A program made the position numbers and the translations under genes. The notes below the pieces were generated by a model that searched no databases, was not told the origin of the DNA, and saw nothing but the letters and a program-made list of their open reading frames with translations. Below are positions 1 through 5,239 of a stretch of DNA of 5,239 nt, in pieces; within the stretch, counting starts at the first letter, position 1, and every line of letters starts with the position of its first letter. Origin of the DNA: Candidatus Thorarchaeota archaeon (GTDB lineage: Archaea > Asgardarchaeota > Thorarchaeia > Thorarchaeales > Thorarchaeaceae). The stretch lies in NCBI GenBank assembly GCA_013138615.1, contig WTCK01000117.1, positions 1 through 5,239 of the forward strand, written 5' to 3'.

Positions 1-6
1 GAAGCC

Positions 7-267
7 GTGCAGTTCTGTGAGAAGTGTGGCGCACTTATGCTGCCAAAGAAAGAGGGGAAAAAGACAATCTTGATGTGCAGGGAATGTGGCCATGAGCGTG
101 TCGTTCGAAAGCCACCTCCGTACAAGGTTGAATATCGCATCAAGCACTCTCCCCGTGAGAAAATAGTCGTTGTAGAGGAAGAAACCAAGTCAGGGGATGA
201 GATGTCAGAAGACGAGCGCCGTGAGCGCAGAAAGGCCATCTTGGAGCATTTTAGTTCTGAAGATTGA
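7..267 (+). CDS. TFS/RpoM-like N-terminal zinc-ribbon protein (single ribbon, no C-terminal ribbon)
   Basis: This 86-residue protein has the N-terminal zinc ribbon of archaeal transcription factor S and the RPB9/RPC11 family. It opens with the family-typical FCEKCG block. The four zinc ligands are Cys4, Cys7, Cys24 and Cys27 (CX2C-X16-CX2C), with MLPKK after the first pair and CRECG at the second. Known TFS proteins are about 100-110 residues and carry a second, C-terminal ribbon whose Asp-Glu hairpin stimulates RNA cleavage by RNA polymerase. Here the second half (about 35-86) is a basic, proline-containing linker and then a highly charged tail with no cysteines, so cleavage stimulation is not expected. 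A role as an RNA polymerase-binding protein or paralogue of TFS is inference. The GTG at 7 is chosen because family members start immediately before the FCxKCG block; its ribosome binding site would lie outside the window, and a start further upstream cannot be excluded. I saw no remnant of a second ribbon in 268-399. Confidence 0.8.
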   Translation: MQFCEKCGALMLPKKEGKKTILMCRECGHERVVRKPPPYKVEYRIKHSPREKIVVVEEETKSGDEMSEDERRERRKAILEHFSSED

Positions 268-390
268 ATAGCCCTGAACAAGCTTTAAGTTAGCAAAAAT
301 GCACTATGTGTTCGATGACGGGATGACTGTCAGAATTGTATCGTTATTCTGTGGTGATTGTTGTACTATCACTAGATTCTATCCTTACTA

Positions 391-406
391 GGAGGAAATG
401 TGTTGA
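391..406 (+). promoter_or_regulatory. Strong Shine-Dalgarno with overlapping start candidates
   Basis: GGAGG at 391-395 precedes three possible starts: ATG at 398 (out of frame, reads Met-Cys then stops at 404-406), GTG at 400 and TTG at 403 (both in the frame of the QW-repeat protein). Spacing from GGAGG is 2, 4 and 7 nt respectively, so TTG at 403 has the best spacing and GTG at 400 is the conventional call. The site supports translation of the downstream gene whichever codon is used. Confidence 0.6.
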
Positions 407-1284
407 CAAAACCAATAATTGAGCTTCATTACAATTTTGAGGAATTCATTTTGAACAATGGCGGCATCGCTGACAAGCTACGATTGCTTTCAGCTGGCTA
501 TTCCATGAAATCGCAGCTTCAGAAAGAAACACTTGATCAGTTGGGGAACACGCTCAATCCTGATGGAGGCGTTCCATTCAACATGGCATCTGGAAATCCT
601 AGCTCAGTCAAGGAAACTGCTGAGATACTTCCTTTGATTCATAAGTACAAGGACTCGTACCAGCATCTAGTTCAGCAAATGATTGGGTTTCTTGTAGCCA
701 GACAGAAAAACGATGGAGGGTTTGCAGAAACCTTGAATCTCAACGACCTGATTGAAGACAAGTGGGGCACAACCACCGGGCGAGAATGGTATCCTGTAGG
801 TAAGAGTATCACATGGCTCACTGGAAAAGCGTTAGATGCACTCTGTCTTTTTGGATATGATGACGAAGAGCGGCTAAGGCGCGCCCGCGATTTTCTCCTA
901 TACTCACAGCATGAAGACGGAAATTGGCCAGACTTCAAAGGCCAGAACATATCAGATCCGTTAACCACAGGTAACATCCTTCCAGCACTGAAAGCGATTG
1001 GTGTAAACTCTAACAACAAGGTGTACAAAGATGGTCGTGCCGCACTTCTGCAACGTCTGAAAGAGTCGGTAAAAACGGAGTTGACCTGTGACATGGTTGA
1101 CCTTCACTCTGTTGGTCCACCAAATACTAAGAAAGAGCAAGAACTTGTCAAGAGCGGAGTTGGCCTGATCGTTTCATCACAGAATCCTGATGGTGGATGG
1201 CGCATGATGGGTGCCAAGAAGAGCGACCCGGAGTTGAGTTCGATTCTTGCCCTTGTGGTTAACGAGTGTTCGGTTCATATGTGA
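400..1284 (+). CDS. Squalene cyclase/prenyltransferase-type QW-repeat (alpha-toroid) protein
   Basis: This 294-residue protein belongs by motif to the terpenoid cyclase/protein prenyltransferase alpha-alpha toroid superfamily. Four repeat turns are visible: NPDGGVPF at 53-60, RQKNDGGF at 101-108, SQHEDGNW at 169-176 and SQNPDGGW at 260-267. Each of the last three follows a helix of the type FLxxxQ, the classical QW arrangement. The length fits a single toroid. Squalene-hopene cyclases are about twice as long and carry a DxDD acid motif, which is absent. The zinc-ligand pattern of farnesyltransferase beta subunits is not evident either, although Cys230, Asp231, Asp234 and His236 cluster in one stretch. 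There is no signal peptide or membrane span. An enzyme acting on isoprenoids is possible, but a non-catalytic toroid is equally compatible. The start is GTG at 400 or TTG at 403, behind a strong GGAGG. It ends 92 nt before the first possible ATG of the alkyltransferase gene. Confidence 0.75.
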   Translation: MLTKPIIELHYNFEEFILNNGGIADKLRLLSAGYSMKSQLQKETLDQLGNTLNPDGGVPFNMASGNPSSVKETAEILPLIHKYKDSYQHLVQQMIGFLVARQKNDGGFAETLNLNDLIEDKWGTTTGREWYPVGKSITWLTGKALDALCLFGYDDEERLRRARDFLLYSQHEDGNWPDFKGQNISDPLTTGNILPALKAIGVNSNNKVYKDGRAALLQRLKESVKTELTCDMVDLHSVGPPNTKKEQELVKSGVGLIVSSQNPDGGWRMMGAKKSDPELSSILALVVNECSVHM

Positions 1285-1311
1285 GGAAACTTGGAGAGAT
1301 CCATCCGATAG

Positions 1312-1340
1312 ACCATGGTTATAACGTGCCATGTCACATG
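1312..1340 (+). promoter_or_regulatory. Candidate TATA box flanked by small palindromes, upstream of the alkyltransferase gene
   Basis: TTATAAC at 1319-1325 resembles an archaeal TATA box and would place a transcription start near 1345-1350, leaving a short leader before the alkyltransferase start at 1377 or 1416. It is preceded by the palindrome ACCATGGT (1312-1319) and followed by CATGT-C-ACATG (1330-1340), a 5-1-5 inverted repeat. CATGG at 1314-1318 and CCATG at 1329-1333 also form an inverted pair around the box. Motif strength is modest and no factor-recognition element is obvious. Confidence 0.3.
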
Positions 1341-1376
1341 TAGAGTCCCCTCAATTGAGCTGGATAGAAACGTAAA

Positions 1377-1952
1377 ATGCATATCATGCTCTGCAAGCAC
1401 TGGAGTATGGAACAGATGGGATTTGAAAACCAAATCAATTGGAATGAATCCAAACAAGTTGTTGCCATTCTCGAACGCAATGGCAAATTCGCAGCTGGAT
1501 TATTCACCAGAGCAGGCCTCTATTCCACAAGCCTTCCTCGAAACTCTGCTGAGGATGCAATTAAGGCAGTTGGCGGGAGCGGGCTTGAGTTGAGCACTCT
1601 GAAAGAGCACATGAGCGTTCTTTCTGTTGTACATGACATAGCGGAAGGGAACGAGAGTGCAAAGGTAGCTGGAATCAAGCTTGACTTTTCCGGACTTACG
1701 CCGAAGCAGGAATCTGTAATGAAAGCTGCACTCGAGATTCCACGAGGGAGTACGGCATCTTACGGTGAATTGGCGAGTCGCGCTGGAGTTCCCGGCGCAG
1801 CCCGATTCGTGGGTAATGTAATGGCGACCAACAGACTTGGTCCGATAGTTCCATGCCACAGGGTTGTATCGTCAACTGGGCTTGGTGGATACGGTCCAGG
1901 GCTCTCCATCAAGGTGAAGATCCTTAAGAAAGAAGGTGCTTTCGCGGATTGA
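1377..1952 (+). CDS. ogt: Methylated-DNA--protein-cysteine S-methyltransferase (O6-alkylguanine-DNA alkyltransferase)
   Basis: This is a suicidal DNA repair protein that transfers alkyl groups from O6-alkylguanine to its own cysteine. The C-terminal domain is complete. IPRGSTASYGELA (121-133) carries the DNA-binding Tyr129. The recognition helix AARFVGNVMATN (141-152) holds the probable arginine finger Arg143 and the Asn hinge Asn152. The active site PCHRVV (159-164) has acceptor Cys160 and His161, GLGGYGPGL (168-176) forms the following loop, and KKEG ends with Glu186, matching the Cys-His-Glu triad of human MGMT. Residues 28-105 match the expected position of the poorly conserved N-terminal domain. 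The length (191) is slightly long because of the N-terminus. TAG at 1365-1367 closes the frame upstream, and ATG codons at 1377, 1386, 1407 and 1416 are all possible. None at 1377 has a good ribosome site, whereas GGAG at 1402-1405 lies 10 nt before ATG 1416, which would give 178 residues. Function is near certain; the start is not. Confidence 0.95.
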   Translation: MHIMLCKHWSMEQMGFENQINWNESKQVVAILERNGKFAAGLFTRAGLYSTSLPRNSAEDAIKAVGGSGLELSTLKEHMSVLSVVHDIAEGNESAKVAGIKLDFSGLTPKQESVMKAALEIPRGSTASYGELASRAGVPGAARFVGNVMATNRLGPIVPCHRVVSSTGLGGYGPGLSIKVKILKKEGAFAD

Positions 1953-1979
1953 TTACTCAGAAGGCTTTATTCAGGCATT

Positions 1980-2004
1980 GGCTCTAAATACATCGGAGCC
2001 TTTT
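1980..2004 (+). terminator. Weak hairpin followed by T4 after the alkyltransferase gene
   Basis: GGCTC at 1980-1984 pairs with GAGCC at 1996-2000 (5 bp, 11-nt loop) and is followed directly by TTTT at 2001-2004. It sits in the 72-nt gap between the alkyltransferase stop and the next start. Archaeal termination usually depends on T tracts rather than hairpins, and this T run is short, so it may be a partial terminator or chance. Confidence 0.25.
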
Positions 2005-2024
2005 CACATCGGGACGGTGAACAC

Positions 2025-2501
2025 GTGAACCTGAAAGTTCAAAGAAATGACGAAATCGTCGAGCTTAGAAAAGTGGAACTTGAACCACTGAGCCCTCCGC
2101 TTTACAGGACAGTGATAGGGTACAATTCACTCAAGCGTCTTGGGTATTCAATCTCCTTCATTAGACCAAAGAAGAGTTCGACTGGCGACTTTGAGCGCAT
2201 CCGCTACAACTTCATCGAACGCGGTGTTATGACACGTCAGCTCGAGGGCGAGCTAGAACCAGACATGAAACGAGGTATTCTCAATCAGCTACCGCGCGGA
2301 GATTTCTCGATTGTCTTGCTCCTTACACAGGTTCCGCGTAGAGGCGTGAACATCCGACTAGACAAATTCACCTATGAGTTCTTGGGATGTATCCTAAAGA
2401 GAAACGAAGAGGTTCTTGATGTCGTCATGAATACGAAAAGCACAAGGGACATCTTGATGCCAACGTACGAGAAGCATGAATCTGCAAGTCAATCTGCTTG
2501 A
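2025..2501 (+). CDS. Hypothetical protein, 158 residues, unrecognised
   Basis: I do not recognise this protein. It is basic, soluble-looking and without cysteine motifs, signal peptide or membrane span. The N-terminal third (1-50) reads as alternating beta strands with paired charged residues. A central stretch, DFSIVLLLTQVPRRGVNIRL (93-112), looks like a buried strand followed by a basic turn. The last 12 residues are polar and probably disordered. The start is GTG at 2025, with GGTGA (2016-2020) 4 nt upstream as a Shine-Dalgarno match. No other ATG, GTG or TTG exists in frame back to the alkyltransferase stop at 1950-1952. The two genes share a reading frame with no intervening stop, so they are separated only by that TGA and 72 nt. 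The lack of frame breaks and the ribosome site support a real gene; its role is unknown. Its 3' end lies 5 nt from the convergent small membrane protein gene. Confidence 0.7.
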   Translation: MNLKVQRNDEIVELRKVELEPLSPPLYRTVIGYNSLKRLGYSISFIRPKKSSTGDFERIRYNFIERGVMTRQLEGELEPDMKRGILNQLPRGDFSIVLLLTQVPRRGVNIRLDKFTYEFLGCILKRNEEVLDVVMNTKSTRDILMPTYEKHESASQSA

Positions 2502-2506
2502 CTACT

Positions 2507-2662
2507 CTAGAGCTTTCTTGTGAAAGGAGTTGTAGTTTTCTCCAGTTCCCGGAGTTCTTGTCTCTTCTTCTTTGTCCTGTATGCGGCCAATCCAGCCCTA
2601 CCTAGAAGTATCGCCAATGGCAAGCCCCACCATATGGCGAGTAATGAAATATCCATCTGCAT
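2507..2662 (-). CDS. Small single-span membrane protein, 51 residues
   Basis: Reading the minus strand from ATG at 2662 to TAG at 2507 gives a 51-residue protein. It starts MQMDIS, then has a hydrophobic helix LLAIWWGLPLAILLGRAGLA (about 7-26), then a strongly basic cytoplasmic-type flank (YRTKKKRQELRELEK, 28-42), and a polar tail. This is a textbook membrane anchor: acidic short N-terminus, one span with tryptophans near its start, positive-inside stop-transfer, then an amphipathic charged helix. The N-terminus is probably outside. An in-frame TGA at 2666-2668 limits the start to ATG 2662 or ATG 2656. GTGA in the leader, 3 nt before the first ATG and 9 nt before the second, is a weak ribosome site, and an AT-rich stretch rc(2688-2702) could supply the promoter. 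It is convergent with the 158-residue gene (5-nt gap) and divergent from the 568-residue gene. It resembles no family I can name; expression is inferred from composition alone. Confidence 0.6.
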   Translation of the reverse strand: MQMDISLLAIWWGLPLAILLGRAGLAAYRTKKKRQELRELEKTTTPFTRKL

Positions 2663-2733
2663 CTTTCACACTAACAATTCTTGGGAATTCTAATGAATTA
2701 AGCATGTCGCATAAGGCATGAGTGCAGTCATCC

Positions 2734-2781
2734 TTATCTAATGCTGAGGTCAAGCAGAGCACATCCTGAGAGGGACCTCAG
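2734..2781 (+). promoter_or_regulatory. Leader inverted repeat (8 bp) and possible TATA box before the 568-residue gene
   Basis: CTGAGGTC at 2744-2751 and GACCTCAG at 2774-2781 are perfect inverted copies separated by 22 nt. The right copy ends on the base before the ATG at 2782. The likely ribosome site AGAGGG (2769-2774) sits at the base of the right arm, so an RNA hairpin would place it at the edge of the stem and could hinder initiation. TTATCTAA at 2734-2741 is a weak TATA-like match that would put transcription start near 2763, in which case the left arm lies in DNA between promoter and start and would act as an operator half-site instead. Both readings are inference; the repeat itself is seen directly. 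Confidence 0.4.
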
Positions 2782-4488
2782 ATGCAGAAGCGCAGTAGAG
2801 GAGTTCCGAAGGAATTAGCCTCCTTTGGCGAGAAACAGTTTCATGATACAGGAGCCGCAGCTGTTGAGATTCTTCGCGTGAAAGCGTCAACAATTCGGAA
2901 ACACTTCAAATCACTGAAAGGAACTGCATTCTTGGTGGCTGTTGTCAATCTTGATCGTGTAAGGATCTACATGTTCAATCAGGCTGGAATTATGTTGGGT
3001 GCAGAGAACTTGGAAGAATCCCAGTATGTACGAATTCGCAAAACCTCCCGCCTGCTGAGCAAATTCGAGAAACCAATACCACCTACAGAAGAAGAGCTGC
3101 GCATGGAGGCTACCGAGGATCTCAGGTCTGCGCTTTCGCGCGCCATCCGAAAGGTATCCCGCTCGCTCGCACAGAGTGAGCCCGATTTTCCCACAATCTT
3201 CGTTACGAAGGAAACTGTTGGGTTCGGATTGCAGAGCTTTGGTCTTCAGATTAACGATGACGGAACTATCTTTTTCGCCGAGAAATCGCTTAAGGAAGAG
3301 TGGTCTCCAGGCATATTGATACGGGCTGCATTCCTCGCGCTCCTAAGAAATGACAATGCGAACTTGGCATTCTCCAGTTCAATCGGTAATGCACTCGCCT
3401 TTTCGTTGCTTAAGGGCACAACTAGAAAACAATGGCTGAAGATCTGGAGAGAGAACACAAAAGGAACGCCGTTTCATCCCCTTGTCAATCATCTCGTGAA
3501 GCACGCTGATACTTACAGTGACCGGGGTTTCTCTTGGATCCTATCGCTCCTTCAGAAACTGAACGAGTCAGTTGATGGAGCGTCCCTGCTTGAGGCTCTG
3601 AAAAGCATTCACGGAAATCTTGAGGTCGCCCTGGGAACCGAACACTATCATGTTATACAGGGATTCTGCAAGACTTTGGTTAAGCCCCGGAAGCTGGCGA
3701 CACGTCGCCATATTCTTGATGCGATTCATCTGGCACCAAGAGTGCTTTGCAATCCTATTCCACTTGGAATTCAGCTAACTGTGGAAATCTCAGAAACTTC
3801 CAAAAAGGATGAGTCGACGTGGCTTGAGGTTGAATACATTGTGGGGCACGAAGAACGATTCCTTGCCATCAGACCAAGCAGTGCTTCCCCCTTGAAGTCA
3901 ATCCACTACATGCTGAACATCGAAGATTTCCTTCCCAAGCCTACTGGGATAACAATGCATGGAAAAGACGTACTGCGGTGGGCGCTACGTTCTTTGGGTG
4001 TCCCTTCAAAAAGAGAAGCAACATTCGAAGCCAACCTAGTTCTGAAGAAAACAGAGATCAAATCAGGAGAGCGTGCGGTACTGGGTCGTCTTGCAGAAGG
4101 TCGACTAGATGTTCTTTCGAATACGCTGATTGGCTCACCCCAACGACTTGAGGCTCTGACAAAGAAGGATTGTATCGTGCTTGTACCTGACTTCAACCAT
4201 CTAGGTCTCAAACACGATTTTCTCATTGTTGGGGACACACAGGCAGTCAGGACTACGATTTCAGCCCATGCACTTGAGGCCACTATCTTTGAGGTTTCTG
4301 AGCGCAGTTATGCAATTGTTTCAGCGCCACATGTCTGGGGAAAGGAGCTCCTCATAGTCGCCATTGCTGCTGGACTTAGTGTCTACCCCATTGTACGTGT
4401 CGATTCATCTCGAGGTTTCCTCCGCTGTGAAGCTGTGTTTCCAGACAACCATGAGGGTCTCATGTGGAGCGATGGGCGGTCTAGTTGA
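2782..4488 (+). CDS. Hypothetical protein, 568 residues, unrecognised, probably cytoplasmic
   Basis: I do not recognise this protein. No signal peptide or clear membrane span is present, and I find no Walker A, zinc-ligand, HExxH or other catalytic signature. Residues 1-45 are basic and likely helical. Residues 47-75 form a strand-rich segment (AFLVAVVNLDRVRIYMF). Residues 84-132 are a long charged helical stretch. A second strand-rich part (137-168) leads to FFAEKSL and then WSPGILIRAAFLALLR (174-189), a conspicuous helix. A helical middle follows to about 320. The C-terminal half (325-565) alternates beta strands and turns and includes IVLVPDFNH (465-473) and LLIVAIAAGLSVYPIVRV (523-540), the most hydrophobic stretch but too polar around it to be called a span. 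The layout suggests several domains. ATG 2782 is the first start after an in-frame TGA at 2767-2769, with AGAGGG 7 nt upstream. The end overlaps the convergent GTPase gene by 8 bp. Length and uninterrupted frame make it a real gene. Confidence 0.85.
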   Translation: MQKRSRGVPKELASFGEKQFHDTGAAAVEILRVKASTIRKHFKSLKGTAFLVAVVNLDRVRIYMFNQAGIMLGAENLEESQYVRIRKTSRLLSKFEKPIPPTEEELRMEATEDLRSALSRAIRKVSRSLAQSEPDFPTIFVTKETVGFGLQSFGLQINDDGTIFFAEKSLKEEWSPGILIRAAFLALLRNDNANLAFSSSIGNALAFSLLKGTTRKQWLKIWRENTKGTPFHPLVNHLVKHADTYSDRGFSWILSLLQKLNESVDGASLLEALKSIHGNLEVALGTEHYHVIQGFCKTLVKPRKLATRRHILDAIHLAPRVLCNPIPLGIQLTVEISETSKKDESTWLEVEYIVGHEERFLAIRPSSASPLKSIHYMLNIEDFLPKPTGITMHGKDVLRWALRSLGVPSKREATFEANLVLKKTEIKSGERAVLGRLAEGRLDVLSNTLIGSPQRLEALTKKDCIVLVPDFNHLGLKHDFLIVGDTQAVRTTISAHALEATIFEVSERSYAIVSAPHVWGKELLIVAIAAGLSVYPIVRVDSSRGFLRCEAVFPDNHEGLMWSDGRSS

Positions 4489-5239
4489 CCGTTTCCACGA
4501 TTGTACCTATTGCTCTGGTGTTAGCTTCCCTCAGCACTATCTTGTCCCCAATTCGGACCGCTTCAGGATGTGACATGAATTCAAGTCTTACCCTTGCGAA
4601 ATCCCCTACACAGAGATAATCAGCATCATAGATCTTCCGAAGGATTACAGTGTGTTGAATGGTGTGGGACTGAAAGACGGGGGCATATCCCACCGTGATG
4701 CGTGTCGGGTGTCTGGTGACAACTATGTTAGCTTCAAAGACCCGACAACCCACTATGGTATCATCGGGGTCTGCAACGACCTGTCCTCGACGAACTAGGT
4801 GCTTGTCAACATCCTTGATGTCGAAACCAAACAGGTCTCCCGACCTTAGAGCTCTTACTCGTTTCTTGAACATCTCAATTGAGAAGAGCCGCCCATCAAC
4901 GAAATCCCCATTTTCAATGGGCCCCAACATCACAGACTGTCCCTTCTTGAAGACGCCTGAGTTGACGGTCCCAGTGACAACAACGTTTGTGCCTCTGATA
5001 CCGCGGTATACCTTGTCAATGTACGCCCGAGCTGGCTTTGTCACGTCCACATTCCTTGAACTCGAGGGAAGATGCTTCAGGAAATTGGTAAAGAGCTCAA
5101 GGGACTCATGTTCAGTTGCTGCCAACTGCAGAACTGGCACAATCGTACCGTGGCTCAATTCCTTGACTAGGGGCTGAATATCCGCCGGTTCTGTGATATT
5201 GACCGGAATCCTTCCGATTTCCTTCAGTGTGCTTCGTAT
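4481..5239 (-). CDS. GTPBP1-family translational GTPase, C-terminal part (5' end beyond window)
   Basis: 252 residues are visible and the frame stays open to the right edge, so the gene starts outside the window. The TTG at 5158 is internal, because conserved sequence continues upstream of it. Visible residues 1-57 are the end of the G domain, including IPVNITEP and VPVLQLAATEHESLELF, which matches the end of the GTPBP1 G domain and its G5 region. Residues about 66-158 form the EF-Tu-like beta-barrel domain II (ARAYIDKVY, GTNVVVTGTVNSG, LRRGQVVADP-like turn at 149-157). Residues about 163-251 form domain III (FEANIVV, HPTRITVGYAPVF, LREANTRAIGTI). Mammalian GTPBP1 is an EF1A-like GTPase able to deliver aminoacyl-tRNA and linked to exosome-dependent mRNA decay; the archaeal role is less clear. 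The nucleotide-binding P-loop is not in this window. TAG at 4481-4483 lies inside the last codons of the opposite-strand gene. Confidence 0.9.
   Translation of the reverse strand: MRSTLKEIGRIPVNITEPADIQPLVKELSHGTIVPVLQLAATEHESLELFTNFLKHLPSSSRNVDVTKPARAYIDKVYRGIRGTNVVVTGTVNSGVFKKGQSVMLGPIENGDFVDGRLFSIEMFKKRVRALRSGDLFGFDIKDVDKHLVRRGQVVADPDDTIVGCRVFEANIVVTRHPTRITVGYAPVFQSHTIQHTVILRKIYDADYLCVGDFARVRLEFMSHPEAVRIGDKIVLREANTRAIGTIVETVN

Noticed and set aside
299..391. A 30-residue plus-strand frame with a CGDCC cluster, between the zinc-ribbon gene and the QW-repeat gene; considered as a small gene or a lost second zinc ribbon
   Set aside because: No ribosome site precedes the ATG, the cysteines lack the spacing and Asp-Glu hairpin of a TFS C-terminal ribbon, and composition is not distinctive.
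672..1094. 140-residue minus-strand frame inside the QW-repeat gene
   Set aside because: It lies wholly opposite a gene with clear family motifs, and its translation is rich in Ser, Arg and Pro with no domain, as expected for an antisense shadow.
1315..1593. 92-residue plus-strand frame overlapping the start of the alkyltransferase gene
   Set aside because: It is out of frame with conserved alkyltransferase sequence and has no motif; it would compete with a near-certain gene.
2676..2689. AATTC-TTGG-GAATT inverted repeat in the divergent intergenic region
   Set aside because: A five-base AT-rich stem with a four-base loop is easily produced by chance, and no T tract or binding-site context follows.
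3906..4283. 125-residue minus-strand frame inside the 568-residue gene, considered because that gene is itself unrecognised
   Set aside because: The plus-strand frame is far longer, has a ribosome site and reads as a normal protein; the minus frame is Ser/Arg-rich with no plausible fold.
5156..5158. TTG at 5158 as the start of the minus-strand GTPase gene
   Set aside because: Reading upstream continues without a stop to 5239 and gives sequence matching the end of a GTPBP1 G domain, so the gene is cut by the window edge rather than starting here.
4695..5177. 160-residue plus-strand frame at the right end
   Set aside because: It is opposite the GTPBP1-like gene, whose domains II and III are clearly recognisable; the plus-strand translation is low-quality and Thr/Ser/Arg-rich.

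Overview
The window looks like an ordinary stretch of an archaeal chromosome with moderate GC, most likely an Asgard-type archaeon. The evidence is a TFS/RpoM-type RNA polymerase zinc ribbon at the left end and a GTPBP1-family translational GTPase at the right end. Other support is the Shine-Dalgarno-like GGAGG and GGTGA sites, the probable use of GTG and TTG starts, and two larger proteins that match no family I know. The Asgard placement, possibly Thorarchaeota-like, rests on overall gene flavour and is a guess; the archaeal assignment is firmer. I see no rRNA, tRNA, CRISPR array, insertion sequence or phage gene.

Layout, left to right. 7-267 (+) encodes a short zinc-ribbon protein with only the N-terminal domain of transcription factor S. 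400-1284 (+) encodes a QW-repeat protein of the squalene cyclase/prenyltransferase alpha-toroid fold, too short to be a squalene-hopene cyclase. 1377-1952 (+) is a confident O6-alkylguanine-DNA alkyltransferase (Ogt/MGMT). 2025-2501 (+) is an unrecognised 158-residue basic protein. 2507-2662 (-) is a small gene for a 51-residue single-span membrane protein, found by reading the minus strand of what first looks like an empty gap. 2782-4488 (+) encodes a 568-residue soluble protein of unknown function, preceded by a perfect 8-bp inverted repeat ending exactly at its start codon. 4481-5239 (-) is the C-terminal 252 residues of a GTPBP1-like GTPase that continues past the right edge; its stop overlaps the end of the 568-residue gene by 8 bp.

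The first four genes share a strand but are separated by gaps of about 70 to 130 bases, so they need not form one operon. The gene functions (transcription, lipid-type fold, DNA repair, translation) do not add up to a visible pathway. I found no convincing new multi-gene system. The items most worth following are the hidden small membrane protein, the orphan 568-residue protein with its leader hairpin, and the single-ribbon TFS-like protein.
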